From assembly GCA_963932465.1 (NCBI GenBank), contig OZ010791.1, positions 619,263,800 through 619,327,799 on the forward strand: DNA of 64,000 bases. The letters are read 5' to 3'. This document shows, piece after piece, positions 52,601 to 56,905 of this stretch. A program made the translations under genes and the position numbers. Position 1 is the stretch's first letter. Each line of letters starts with the position of its first letter. Source of the stretch: Maratus speciosus. Lineage: Eukaryota > Arthropoda > Arachnida > Araneae > Salticidae. Below the pieces are notes generated by a model, which saw only the letters and a list, made by a program, of their open reading frames with translations, was not told the DNA's origin and searched no databases.

Positions 52601-53685
52601 ACTCATGTTATCCACCTCCCGCACCCCTCCCCCCCTTTCCCCCCACGGGGAGGGCATTTTTATAAATTCAGATCCAGACTTCTCATGTGACATATGGTTG
52701 GAAAGGCCTAAAGACCTGTGACGACTTAATCATATTATGCAGCTGCTGTGTCCCTCCGCTCGCTTTGACCCCTCCCCCAAGAGATCTGGTCCGACGTTTA
52801 TTCGTTTCGATATTATATTTTTTACAAGATTTTGTAGTGCGTGCACACCACACCCACCTGCTATCATATATCAGTGCCGTATATAGCGGGTAACCTGTTC
52901 GTGATTTCATATTACAAGATTACGTATAAATTAGGGGGCCCGATTAAAGGAGGGGCCTGCTAGCGGTCGAAGTCACCTAGTCTTTATTAACATCGACTCA
53001 TTCCAGTTCACCCGCAGACGATTCTTGATAAATGTATGACTTACATAATACAAAATATATGATTTATAAAAGAAATTTGCAAACTGTGGTCATCGAGAAA
53101 AAATTTATACAATCGAAAAATATCGAGATGTCCATACAATCGAGAAAATCGAGAAAAACATCTCGTTATCGCCCATCACTACCACCGTATACCCACCACT
53201 ACACCTCTGAGTATTACGTAATTTAGATGTGTAAAAAATACGCTACTCATTGAGTCAAACAACAATGTAGCAAAATTGAGTTTATGACATCAATATAAAA
53301 TATGTACAGGAAAAAAACAAATAAAACAATTGAACAACTTTTCAACCAGCCTAGACAGTTGAATGTTAACATCCCCATTATTACATTCAATAATGGTGAA
53401 TGCTCTTGAACTGTTTCTTCTATGAACATTCATCGTCACTGCTAAATTTTAAACTTATTGAGAAAAATATGCAACTACTTTCAAAATACATGAAAACAAT
53501 ATTCTTTACAATTTACACAAATTTAAGAAACTTTTTCAGATTTAGATTTTTAAAGTAAAACAAACAATTCAGCACACATGAAAACAACACTGTATTACAG
53601 ACACAATAAGATAAAATAAATAAATAAGAAATGCTTACTTTGGCATTTGAATCAACAAGAGTTTTGGCAGTTTCTGGTTGATCTC
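1717..53685 (-). CDS. ATP10: ATP10-type P4-ATPase (phospholipid flippase), partial, 14 exons
   Basis: Fourteen exons on the minus strand join in frame into about 768 residues matching the region of human ATP10A/ATP10D from the linker before the nucleotide-binding domain to M10. Landmarks in order: [15 protein letters not shown] (N-domain), KRMS, KGADS (nucleotide binding), [63 protein letters not shown] (P-domain hinge and Mg site), then M5 to M10. Family knowledge: P4-ATPases flip phospholipids or glucosylceramide to the cytosolic leaflet of plasma or endosomal membranes, usually with a CDC50/TMEM30 beta subunit; substrate cannot be read here. Every intron is GT-AG, and phases are 0 except for three phase-1 junctions plus the phase-1 acceptor of the first exon seen. 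Introns are 91 to 8,667 nt. The DKTGT exon, M1-M4 and start codon are upstream of the window's coding part; the C-terminal tail and stop are not found left of 1717. Assignment to the ATP10 class is firm; A, B or D subtype is not assigned. Confidence 0.95.
1918..3123 (-). other. Intron between M8 and M9-M10 exons
   Basis: 1,206 nt of AT-rich sequence with a short CA microsatellite near 2184-2198. I recognise nothing else. Confidence 0.7.
3124..3228 (-). CDS. ATP10: ATP10-like exon: M8 ([11 protein letters not shown])
   Basis: 35 codons, phase 0 both sides; acceptor TTTCAG, donor [46 protein letters not shown] and HLAIETRSW correspond to human AYYDSNVD and LHLGIETKTW. Confidence 0.97.
3857..4099 (-). 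mobile_element. tRNA-derived SINE (class II tRNA head)
   Basis: On the minus strand the 5' end reads like a tRNA with a long variable arm: an A-box-like TGGCTGAGAGG and a B-box GGTTCAAACCC, as in tRNA-Ser or tRNA-Leu. A non-tRNA body of about 160 nt follows and ends CAACCCAACCAAACCC. The insertion is flanked by a perfect 14-bp direct repeat, ATGCAGTCATTTGG, at 3843-3856 and 4100-4113. The tail is not poly-A but C/A-rich. Confidence 0.88.
4114..4850. other. Intronic sequence with no recognised feature
   Basis: AT-rich, with no gene and no clear repeat boundary. The left boundary of the following hairpin-ended repeat is not sharp and may begin within this stretch. Confidence 0.5.
5296..7555 (-). 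mobile_element. Tigger/pogo-type DNA transposon, 2,260 bp
   Basis: Ends are inverted repeats: CAGTCGAACCTCAATACATC on the left, CAGTCAAACCTCCATATATC read inward from the right, extending with GATATATAGAA-type motifs. TA dinucleotides flank both sides (5294-5295, 7556-7557), as expected of the Tc1/mariner/pogo superfamily. The interior encodes a decayed Tigger transposase on the minus strand. It is inserted into the hairpin-ended repeat. Confidence 0.93.
5562..7101 (-). pseudogene. Decayed Tigger/jerky-type DDE transposase
   Basis: Read on the minus strand: an N-terminal CENP-B/psq-type helix-turn-helix (start 7101; [34 protein letters not shown]), then after a broken stretch the DDE core ([37 protein letters not shown]; next frame [47 protein letters not shown]), then C-terminal pieces ([15 protein letters not shown]). 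Known role of the family: cut-and-paste transposition. The reading frame is broken at least four times and a roughly 33-nt A/T homopolymer lies near the 3' end, so it is not functional. The first catalytic Asp region (usually ADET) is disrupted by a frame change. Confidence 0.92.
7838..7918 (-). CDS. ATP10: ATP10-like exon: M7
   Basis: 27 codons, phase 0 both sides; acceptor TTTTTCAG, donor [26 protein letters not shown] followed by AFFVPLM aligns with human 'FWFNMADAAFQSLVCFSIPYL'. It is too short to show up as a long open reading frame and was found by continuity between the 16.6 kb and 3.1 kb exons. Confidence 0.95.
10005..10707 (+). repeat. 29-31 bp satellite array, left block
   Basis: About 22 imperfect units with core TTTGACGAAATTTGCGTTTT followed by T/C-rich spacer and CGCGATC. 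The open frames across it are repeat translations (FDEI-type peptides), not genes. Confidence 0.92.
10710..12991. mobile_element. Third nested element with CACTGTTAAAAA-type ends
   Basis: The left end CACTGTTAAAAATATTTTTG then TAAAACAACAGAAA; the right end read inward CACTGTAAAAAAAAAATCTT then AAAACAACAGAAA. TA dinucleotides flank both sides (10708-10709, 12992-12993). It sits inside the satellite array, which resumes in the same orientation and register-like context at 12994. It contains G14 and C-rich homopolymers; an 80-codon open frame at 12641-12883 has no recognisable similarity. Confidence 0.82.
12994..13745 (+). repeat. 29-31 bp satellite array, right block
   Basis: About 25 units of the same satellite as the left block. 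A sub-block at about 13467-13645 consists of five near-identical 31-bp units containing TTTTGAAGAAATTAGC, indicating a recent local expansion. Confidence 0.92.
15300..15545 (-). mobile_element. tRNA-like SINE, copy a
   Basis: The core at 15373-15444 (minus strand) folds as a tRNA: acceptor GTCCAAA/TTTGGAC (7 of 7 pairs), D arm GCTC-GAGC, anticodon stem TTGGC-GCCAA. The loop lacks U33 and the T arm is eroded, so it is not a working tRNA gene. Flanks match other copies on both sides (tail-like CTGATTGGTAAATAAATCA; head-like GACACAATTCATTCAGA). Confidence 0.8.
16586..16786 (-). CDS. ATP10: ATP10-like exon: M5-M6 ([11 protein letters not shown])
   Basis: 67 codons, phase 0 both sides; acceptor TTTCAG, donor [73 protein letters not shown]. 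Matches the human segment [28 protein letters not shown] is the M6 signature of the family. Confidence 0.97.
16787..18877 (-). other. Intron between hinge exon and M5-M6 exon
   Basis: 2,091 nt with no gene. It contains striking homopolymers: a T/G-rich block at 17029-17057, G18 near 17606-17624, and a T run joined to a G run at about 17681-17727. Confidence 0.7.
18878..19080 (-). CDS. ATP10: ATP10-like exon: [11 protein letters not shown] to start of M5
   Basis: 203 nt, phase 1 in, phase 0 out (donor GTAAGT). [20 protein letters not shown], then [40 protein letters not shown] and YKNA. These are the P-domain hinge and the start of M5, nearly identical to human ATP10A/D. It is among the easiest exons to recognise in the window. 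Confidence 0.98.
19292..19315. other. Perfect 10-bp-stem hairpin in intron
   Basis: CGTCTTATTT-GGGG-AAATAAGACG. It lies 212 nt inside the 653-nt intron that splits GDGAND. No function is claimed. Confidence 0.8.
19734..19785 (-). CDS. ATP10: ATP10-like exon: LAIG half of the GDGAND hinge
   Basis: 52 nt, phase 0 in, phase 1 out (donor GTAAGT). Encodes [17 protein letters not shown] plus the first base of Gly. The GDGAND motif is completed in the next exon, so the catalytic Mg-binding loop is split by an intron of 653 nt. Confidence 0.95.
19941..20784 (+). pseudogene. Ty3/gypsy-like integrase relic, 5' part
   Basis: Reads [67 protein letters not shown]: the spacing VVDH / LLTD / GKIE resembles the D-D-E triad of retroelement integrase cores. 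After the small insertion at 20360-20515 it continues with the C-terminal domain ([35 protein letters not shown]). Several stops and frame changes are present. No reverse transcriptase or LTR was found in the neighbourhood. Confidence 0.85.
20360..20515. mobile_element. Small hAT-like MITE relative with CAGAGGTTGTAGT end
   Basis: CAGAGGTTGTAGTAGAGGGT, then TATACCCTCTGTTTCTC and AGCTATAGCATATACTC. The same blocks occur inverted in the MITE at 46956-53209. It interrupts the integrase relic. The right end is obscured by a T26 tract. Confidence 0.65.
20785..21624. mobile_element. Poly-G-rich MITE (GGGGCTGTGCATATATAACG family), copy 1
   Basis: Both ends carry GGGGCTGTGCATATATAACG-type inverted repeats (right end ATTATATATGCACAGCCCC). 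Flanked by CAA on both sides (20782-20784, 21625-21627), cutting the integrase relic in frame (HSSK... resumes at CAAGTTGAG). It contains G14 and G18 runs and palindromic GATATCGATATC and GATATCGTAAGATATC motifs. No coding capacity recognised. Confidence 0.9.
21625..21720 (+). pseudogene. Ty3/gypsy-like integrase relic, 3' part
   Basis: Resumes after the MITE with [16 protein letters not shown] then a stop. Joined to the left part it continues the chromodomain-proximal C-terminus seen in gypsy integrases. It is only a short remnant. Confidence 0.6.
22320..22515 (-). mobile_element. tRNA-like SINE, copy b
   Basis: The minus-strand core at about 22333-22406 has ATAGCTCAGTTGGCAGAGC (A-box region) and GGTTTGAATAC (eroded B-box). 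The downstream flank contains GGACACAATTCACCCAGAG and TCAACAGAATAATTCACAGG, shared with the other copies. Confidence 0.85.
22655..22870 (+). mobile_element. tRNA-like SINE, copy c
   Basis: Plus-strand core at about 22755-22828 with GGATAGCTCAGTTGGCA and GGTTCGAGACT. Head TGATTTATTCTGTTGAACTG and tail ACACTTTTTTTGCTCAGTTG match the reverse complement of copy b, so the two form an inverted pair about 250 bp apart. Confidence 0.85.
23280..23500. mobile_element. piggyBac-like MITE, 221 bp
   Basis: Perfect 15-bp inverted termini CCCGGGAGAACTCGC, flanked by TTAA on both sides (23276-23279, 23501-23504). TTAA targets and CCC-starting ends are the piggyBac superfamily hallmarks. No coding sequence. 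Confidence 0.92.
23990..24345. repeat. Dispersed repeat, copy 1
   Basis: Shares blocks such as TGGTTTGGCACATTAATTAA, GCTAATGGAAAAATGC and AAAGTTAAATAAAAGAGT with 39460-39740. A further fragment of the right end is at 23704-23765. Unclassified. Confidence 0.65.
24367..24678 (-). CDS. ATP10: ATP10-like exon: P-domain insert, [18 protein letters not shown]
   Basis: 104 codons, phase 0 on both sides; acceptor CCCTTTAG, donor [21 protein letters not shown], then a variable basic insert ([16 protein letters not shown]), [17 protein letters not shown] and [15 protein letters not shown]. In vertebrate ATP10 proteins the segment before LVIDGR is also long and variable. The exon lies just downstream of a dispersed-repeat copy at about 23990-24345. 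Confidence 0.96.
24679..26096 (-). other. Intron with no recognised element
   Basis: AT-rich. Has a C-run at 25552-25568, an A33-type run at 25640-25673 and a dispersed segment (25317-25440) shared with 45590-45700. Confidence 0.6.
26097..26177 (-). CDS. ATP10: ATP10-like exon: [13 protein letters not shown]
   Basis: 27 codons, phase 0 on both sides; acceptor TTTTTAG, donor [25 protein letters not shown] directly continues TGDKQ of the preceding exon. The split between TGDKQ and ETA is an exact codon-boundary junction. Confidence 0.97.
26375..29806 (+). mobile_element. Hairpin-ended satellite-bearing element (family A)
   Basis: The left end carries GGTAGCTTTC (26376-26385). The right end is a hairpin TAGGTAGCTTT (29776-29786), 9-nt loop, AAAGCTACCTA (29796-29806), whose arm repeats the left-end motif. 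The body is a roughly 325-bp tandem array followed by a unique 3' segment. Layout resembles Helitron-like (HINE/DINE-1) non-autonomous elements, which is inference. No protein is encoded. Confidence 0.7.
26560..29660 (+). repeat. ~325-bp satellite, about 10 monomers with 3-mer higher-order unit
   Basis: The landmark GGTCGAG recurs at about 26633, 26961, 27294, 27628, 27953, 28278, 28611, 28937, 29252 and 29579. Each full monomer contains a CCGCCAT...ATGGCGG palindrome around TTTGAAACAAG. The three monomers from 27380 to 28360 repeat almost unchanged at 28363 to 29340 (offset about 983 bp), so a three-monomer block was duplicated recently. The first two monomers are the most diverged. Confidence 0.95.
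29807..31280 (-). other. Intron remainder with a dispersed segment
   Basis: AT-rich; C10T8 block near 30261-30278 and A-runs. The segment 30510-30670 (AATGTATAAGTCTGACAATG, TTTGCCTTATTTTATTA) is shared with 42912-43078. No gene seen. Confidence 0.6.
31281..31514 (-). CDS. ATP10: ATP10-like exon: ATGIEDKLQ and TGDKQ
   Basis: 78 codons, phase 0 on both sides; acceptor TTGCAG, donor GTAATA. Begins [10 protein letters not shown], contains an acidic/lysine stretch (FEEDKEKK), [19 protein letters not shown], and ends [14 protein letters not shown]. The TGDK motif is the P-domain loop needed for phosphoenzyme turnover. This is one of the most conserved exons in the window. Confidence 0.97.
31515..33548 (-). 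other. Intron with no recognised feature
   Basis: 2,034 nt of AT-rich sequence; I recognise no gene or element boundary. Confidence 0.6.
33549..33634 (-). CDS. ATP10: ATP10-like exon: N-domain helix ([10 protein letters not shown])
   Basis: 86 nt; phase 1 in (G + CC makes Ala), phase 0 out (donor GTAATA). [20 protein letters not shown] followed by RVLCMAKK aligns with the human 'YLNVYAAEGLRTLCIAKR' segment, where the EGLRTL core is a P4-ATPase signature. Here the usual Glu is Lys (RKGLRVL). Confidence 0.95.
33893..35215 (+). mobile_element. Hairpin-ended element (family B), copy 1
   Basis: The left end shares AAGTGCC-AGTTAAACTGATGGC with copy 2 and holds AGCTCACAGGCTAT (33920-33933). The right end is AGCTCTCAGGCT (35181-35192), loop, AGCCTGTGAGCT (35198-35209), 11 of 12 pairs, preceded by a CATA microsatellite and GAACGGGCGGGCACATT. 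The body has about eight monomers of roughly 145 bp (landmark AATGAACCTCCAAATCTAAT), each with a G-run/C-run palindrome around TCTAG. Confidence 0.88.
35216..35809. other. Unrecognised intronic stretch
   Basis: Slightly more complex, less AT-rich sequence than the surrounding introns; possibly an old repeat remnant, but I cannot name it. Confidence 0.4.
35818..38288 (+). mobile_element. Unclassified DNA transposon with ~110-bp inverted ends
   Basis: Ends TAGGGTGGGTT / GACCCACCCTA, flanked by a perfect 8-bp duplication TTGTGTAG (35810-35817, 38289-38296). Inverted similarity extends inward past AAAAGTTGCCTTTTGTAA, CGGTTAATATCTTTTACCGC and CGCAAGGGG. The interior holds a decayed protein-coding region. 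An 8-bp duplication fits hAT, P or Merlin-type elements; I cannot assign it. Confidence 0.88.
36470..37675 (+). pseudogene. Decayed transposase-like protein of the 8-bp-target element
   Basis: Pieces in changing frames: [58 protein letters not shown], then [15 protein letters not shown], then [35 protein letters not shown], and [13 protein letters not shown]. These resemble, from memory, an uncharacterised protein family repeated across arthropod genomes with a 'cDGT.NTG.kgGvi' core and an 'NELPLRHL' motif. Its position inside the inverted ends suggests it is this element's transposase (inference). Multiple frameshifts and stops make it inactive. Confidence 0.7.
38297..39138. other. Intronic stretch with no recognised feature
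   Basis: AT-rich sequence up to the KGADS exon; no gene or repeat recognised. Confidence 0.5.
39139..39303 (-). CDS. ATP10: ATP10-like exon: KRMS and KGADS nucleotide-binding motifs
   Basis: 165 nt, phase 1 in and phase 1 out; acceptor AAATAG, donor GTAGGG. Encodes [25 protein letters not shown], then [17 protein letters not shown] contains the lysine that lines the ATP pocket in P-type ATPases, and KRMS is the conserved F-D-S/A-x-R-K-R-M-S element of P4-ATPases. Confidence 0.95.
39460..40200. repeat. Dispersed repeat copy 2 with ~140-bp local tandem array
   Basis: The left part (39460-39740) matches 23990-24345. From about 39640 the segment with TACAAAGTTCCATCTTTG, ACAAAGTTAAAAAATAGAG and AAAGAAACTTCAT repeats four times at about 140-150 bp spacing. 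Confidence 0.75.
40850..41105 (-). mobile_element. tRNA-like SINE, copy d
   Basis: The core near 40932-41000 retains a B-box-like GGGTTTGAATC on the minus strand and an eroded A-box. Flanks CTGATTGATAAAGAAATCAT and TCAACAGAATAAACCACAGG match the other copies. A second partial tail in the same orientation follows at 41130-41225. Confidence 0.75.
41760..41850 (+). mobile_element. tRNA-like SINE, fragment e
   Basis: Plus-strand TATTGGCAGCTAAAACCAAG with B-box GGTTCAAATCC, then CCTGGACACTTTTTCACTC. Only the 3' half of the tRNA-like unit and the start of the tail are kept. Confidence 0.7.
42045..42911 (+). mobile_element. Hairpin-ended repeat (family C), copy 2
   Basis: Left subterminal AACACTTTCCAACA (42115-42128). 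Right hairpin AACACTTTTCAAC (42883-42895), loop TAT, GTTGGAAAGTGTT (42899-42911), preceded by ACTGACAGACAGACAAACCG. The uninterrupted relative of the copy holding Tigger. A third left-end fragment (AACACTTTCCAACA) is near 45903-45917. No coding sequence. Confidence 0.8.
43387..44194. mobile_element. Poly-G/C-rich MITE, copy 2
   Basis: Same family as 20785-21624 in opposite orientation: the right end read inward is GGGGCTGTGCATATATAACG. Flanked by TTA on both sides (43384-43386, 44195-44197). It ends only about 156 bp from the YEAESPDE exon. Contains C-runs and GATATC palindromes. Confidence 0.9.
44350..44701 (-). CDS. ATP10: ATP10-like exon: Ser/Thr/Pro-rich insert and YEAESPDE motif
   Basis: 352 nt, starting in phase 0 and ending in phase 1 (donor GTAAAA). 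The first ~75 residues are rich in Ser, Thr and Pro ([18 protein letters not shown]), matching the variable, low-conservation N-domain insert of ATP10 proteins. It then enters the conserved [20 protein letters not shown] block. The insert contains several SP and TP sites, which could be phosphorylation sites (inference). Confidence 0.93.
44793..44978 (-). CDS. ATP10: ATP10-like exon: N-domain start (CNTVVVA)
   Basis: 62 codons, phase 0 on both sides; acceptor ATTTCAG, donor GTTAGT. Begins [15 protein letters not shown], comparable to the 'DITPDPKLLEKV' stretch of human ATP10A, and ends [19 protein letters not shown], the conserved start of the nucleotide-binding domain. Only 91 nt separate it from the next exon, the shortest intron in the window. 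A long T run sits in the acceptor's polypyrimidine tract. Confidence 0.93.
44979..46390 (-). other. Start of the 8.7-kb intron
   Basis: Includes a segment (45590-45700) shared with 25317-25440 and a fragment of hairpin family C at about 45870-45920. No gene seen. Confidence 0.55.
46395..46657. repeat. Long inverted repeat (arms about 95 bp)
   Basis: The left arm 46395-46490 contains AAAAGGTGACAGATAATAAT and GATGTTGCAAGTT. The right arm 46562-46657 is its inverted, slightly diverged copy, with a spacer of about 70 bp. A foldback-type MITE is likely; no target duplication identified. Confidence 0.8.
47590..48760 (+). repeat. Satellite blocks in copy 1, left arm
   Basis: First roughly 115-bp units (CTTTCCAACGATATGGCACA, GAGGGGTGTCAGCTAAATTT, CCCCCGCTCGGGGGCAAAG), then longer roughly 250-300 bp units (TTCATAATATGAAAGAGT, TATCGGAGGGCTC). 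The CCCCCG..CGGGGG palindrome marks the first type. Confidence 0.85.
48918..50727 (+). mobile_element. Hairpin-ended element (family B), copy 2
   Basis: Left AGTTAAACTGATGGC and AGCTCACAGG (48944-48953). About eleven monomers of roughly 147 bp; right hairpin AGCTCTCAGGCT (50693-50704) / AGCCTGTGAGCT (50710-50721), preceded by CATACGTACGTACGTACAG. Inserted within the 47-53 kb element. It has more monomers than copy 1. Confidence 0.9.
50730..51120. repeat. TCTCG-rich block in copy 1
   Basis: Repeated CGATGGGAAGCCTCTCG-like motifs about 40-50 bp apart. The left boundary (CTTTGAGAAATTATGACTTA) is matched in reverse at about 61150-61180. Open frames here are on both strands and are not convincing genes. 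Confidence 0.7.
51180..52730 (-). repeat. Satellite blocks in copy 1, right arm (inverted relative to left arm)
   Basis: Long units at 51180-51780, then about eight roughly 119-bp units to 52730 with TTTCCAAATTTAGCCAAGAC, CCCTCATGTGAGATATCGTT and GGAAAGGTCTGTGACTAC. Orientation is opposite to that at 47.6-48.8 kb, giving a foldback-like layout. Confidence 0.85.
53639..53685 (-). CDS. ATP10: ATP10-like exon: linker after phosphorylation site (47 nt)
   Basis: This short exon lies between acceptor ACATAG and donor GTAAGC. It starts in phase 1 (two bases complete a codon) and ends in phase 0, giving [15 protein letters not shown], which then joins ETLIPNSSL of the next exon. Similar length and position to the variable linker between DKTGT and CNTVVV in ATP10 proteins. 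It is supported by splice sites and phase but has little intrinsic conservation, so it is the least certain exon. It is the most upstream exon I can find; no DKTGT exon is visible between here and 64000. Confidence 0.6.
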
Positions 53686-55038
53686 CTATGTAAAACAGAA
53701 ACAAACATATGTAATAAAAATATAAGCATTTGTATAAAATAATTAAATCAATATTCTACTTTCTTAACTCTAAGATAATAGAATATATTTATGTGAAACT
53801 GAAATATATTATTTTAAAACAGATCAATGCCATTTCAATCAGAAAAGTACTACATTTTTGTAGTTTTCAATCTCACATTTACTTTTAGTGATCAGCTCAA
53901 AAGATTCAGAGATTCCTTAAAATTTACGTACAAGTGTGAAAATTTGATAGGATGAAAAGTGAATTCGAGACAGTGATCCAAAGACTGGAGTTAAGCATAC
54001 TTTAACCCATACAATCACCCTCCAAACATCCTATAGTGCTCCTACAGATCCCATACTTGTCACATCCTATAAGAAGTTTCTACTAGATATCCAGAAAATA
54101 CAGAGAATGAATTATCCAATTGTATTTTCCTTAAAAAAGGAATTTGGATTATCTTACAGGATCCACATGCACATTAGACTTCTTTCTTAATTTCTTTCCA
54201 TCTTCCTTCATCTTACAATTGTTAAAGAAATGTCATAAAAAGCCTCAGCAAAATGTCTATCACTGTGACCATTTTGGCTTCCAAAGACTATCATGTGACT
54301 GTCTGCAGGACAATTGCTACCATCCAGAGGATATAGGTTATCAAATATACAATATCAGCAGTATGTTTTGAAGATGTCAGTATGTTGTCAGGGAAAAGAT
54401 TTGAACACACTTTATTGCATACACTCCTTTAAATCTTGTAAAATGAATTAATCCCAATAGAATTTATACAATATTGATTTGTCCCTATCCTTAAATAGCT
54501 CAATTTCCCAAAATAAAATCAGTTTTCTTTTAATGAAAATATTTAGATTTACCTCTATACATTTAAAATTATACAAACAATAATATTTTAATAGAATTTG
54601 TTTTAAAGATATTTTTAAGACACAGATATTTAAGCTATTATAGCATCAAACAGCAAAAGAAATTTTAAGTTAACCTTAGTTTCATAACATTTTTATAAAA
54701 TGCAGGAAAATGTTTGAATACTGCCCCCCCCCCCCCCCAAAAAAAAAGTCTAGTTACTATTTTAGTTTGAGAGGGCATCTGAAAAGCTGATGGACCTCAG
54801 GCCCTGCAACAACATTAATTGGACTATGAATGAATGTTAGATTTTTGAAACTAACTTTGCTTATAATACATAAAAAAGAAGTGAATCATGAGGGTAATTT
54901 AGCAAACCAAAAGAAGACAGCAATTATAACTGAAATATAGTATTAACACAATTAATCAAAAAAAGATTTACTACTTAGCAGGGTTCTTAGTTTTCCTTAA
55001 TGAGGAAAATATTTCACTTTAAAAGCTACTAATGTAAT
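53686..55038 (-). other. Intron upstream of the first recognised exon
   Basis: AT-rich; C15A9 homopolymer near 54724-54747. I searched the minus strand here and up to 64000 for the DKTGT-bearing exon and did not find it. Confidence 0.6.
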
Positions 55039-55046
55039 AATAATAC

Positions 55047-56180
55047 CAGGGACCCGGAGCTGGAGCCCGGAGCCGGAGCGCTCCGGAGCTGTGTTTTCCC
55101 TGGAGCTGGAGCTCTAAATTTTCCCCAGCTCCTGGGCTCCTTTAGTTTTTAATATTCTTTTAAATAATTTTTTTTTTCAGTCTTTTAACCCTTAAATGCC
55201 TGATTTTTCAAAAATCATTGTAATGATGTTTTTCGGCTTAAATTTTTTAAATAAATCATGGAGTATGGTTTATGGCTAAAAAACTGTTTGTTACTATTCG
55301 GCAATACTGGTCTTTAATTGAAAAGATAATTTTCCTTGATGAAATTCTATAATGTTAAACACACAAGAAATTTAGGAACTATAATAAGAAATAAATTTTA
55401 CTTGCTCACTGCAGAACAAAATAGGGTATTTCGCAAACATCCAAACAAAACAAAAAGAACATGTAGCAACAATTGAAAAAATAAATATACCTTTATTCTT
55501 AAACAGCACAAGTGTTGCCATCTGCATGTTGAAAATCGATTTAATAATATTTTCAGAATGTATTTTATTGGCAACATTAGGCATTATAGCTTCAATATTA
55601 TTCTAATAGTATTTTAGACCCTAATTTGGGTATGTTGCCAAAAAGCAACACCCGACATTTAAGGGTTAAATTTCTAGGCTTAAAATATTTTAATTACATC
55701 ATTATTCAGTATTTTAATTATATCATTTTTTAGGTTTTTATTATTATTATTATAGAGAAGGAAAATTTCTCAAAACATGGTAACACTACTTTACTTCTAC
55801 TTGAACTAAGTGACAACACTATTTGAAAACAAATATGACCGCCTGTTGTTTATATGTGTAGTTGTACAATTTTGGCTGTTTAAAAAGTGTAGAAGAAATT
55901 TAAGATTTTTGTGTTTAAAATTCCACCAAACTTTCTATTTTAAAAGTAAAAGCTAAAAGATGTCATATTTTCTGAACAAGCATTTCAAGTTTGATGAGAA
56001 AAGTGCATTTTGTCAGATCTTTAATGAAGGTAGAAAGTATTTGCGAGCAAAAAATTAAACGTGTAAATTAAAATCTGCAATTCAAAAGCGCAAAGTCGGA
56101 GCCGAGTTGGAGCCGGAGCCACAGTATTTTCTCTAGGAGCGGAGCTGGAGCATCAAAAATTGTTCGGCTCTGGGTCACTG
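55047..56180. mobile_element. hAT-like element with GAGC-rich ends, 1,134 bp
   Basis: Left CAGGGACCCGGAGC, right read inward CAGTGACCCAGAGCC. Perfect 8-bp duplication AATAATAC (55039-55046, 56181-56188). Subterminal GGAGCCGGAGC repeats on both sides. It carries a piggyBac-like MITE inside. No coding capacity recognised. Confidence 0.9.
55189..55665. mobile_element. piggyBac-like MITE nested in hAT-like element
   Basis: Inverted ends CCCTTAAATG, flanked by TTAA (55185-55188, 55666-55669). It contains no recognisable gene; it is a different family from the CCCGGG element at 23280. Confidence 0.85.
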
Positions 56181-56689
56181 AATAATACTTACAAAAAAAA
56201 GTATTTTGTCATTAGAAACTGTAAATAATTAAGATTTTCAAAACATGATCATTAACGATGGCTGACTATCAGGTGTACACTCACTGATAATTAAGCACAT
56301 TTAATGTTATGTTTATATTTTTGTGCTCATTCTTCTTTGTTTTAATTCCTATCTCCACATAAATTTAATCTATTCAAGCTTAAAACTTATTTTTACATGT
56401 CAATGAGTAGGCTAGTAGGATAAGCCTGGTAACTCGTGACTTTGGTTCAAATATAAATTGTGAATTATTACTAATTTTTAATAGTACATAAAAGGTAATT
56501 TATGATTAAAAAATCAAGAAGCAGAAATTGGACTTTAGAAATTTTTGAACAAAAAAGCCTGCAATTTATCAAGTTTGCAAATTGTGTAAAAAATAAATAA
56601 GACAAAATAAATAAATGTAACTGGTCAGGCAATACAAATTCCTATTTTATTCTGAATTATTACTTTAAAAATTATACATTTTGACAAAA

Positions 56690-56905
56690 TCTGACTTATA
56701 CGAGTTGTAATTCTCCAACTGAGTGAACAAGTTTCTAGCCAGGATTTGAATCATGGACCTTTGGCTTGAACTGCCAACTGAGCCATCCTGGAAAAATGTG
56801 GGAGACACAATTAACTGAAATAATCTTTTTATAATGACATTTGGTCCATTATCTGAAGCAGCTCAACAGAATAAATTGCATGTAACATAACTACAAGAAA
56901 ACTTG
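56690..56905 (-). mobile_element. tRNA-like SINE, copy f
   Basis: Core near 56733-56798, with minus-strand GGATGGCTCAGTTGGCAG (A-box region) and GGTCCATGATTCAAATCC (B-box region). Flanks CGAGTTGTAATTCTCCAACT and TCAACAGAATAAATTGCATG match the family. Confidence 0.75.

Larger units (their letters stand above)
47105..53181 (-). mobile_element. Satellite-filled 8-bp-target element (hAT-like), copy 1, 6,077 bp
   Basis: Ends TAGTGATGGGCGAT / ATCGCCCATCACTA with a perfect 8-bp duplication CCACCGTA (47097-47104, 53182-53189). The left terminus is tandemly duplicated: TAGTGATGGGCGATTCTCG recurs at 47305, 200 bp further in. The interior is inverted-oriented satellite blocks and a family B hairpin element; no transposase seen. 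Its right end equals, in reverse, the left end of the copy at 57346. Confidence 0.9.
46956..53209. mobile_element. hAT-like MITE interrupted by a 6-kb element
   Basis: Ends CAGTGGTGTAGT (46956) and, read inward from the right, CAGAGGTGTAGTGG. Perfect 8-bp duplication AGTATTAC at 46948-46955 and 53210-53217. Without the insertion it would be about 170 bp. Confidence 0.9.
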
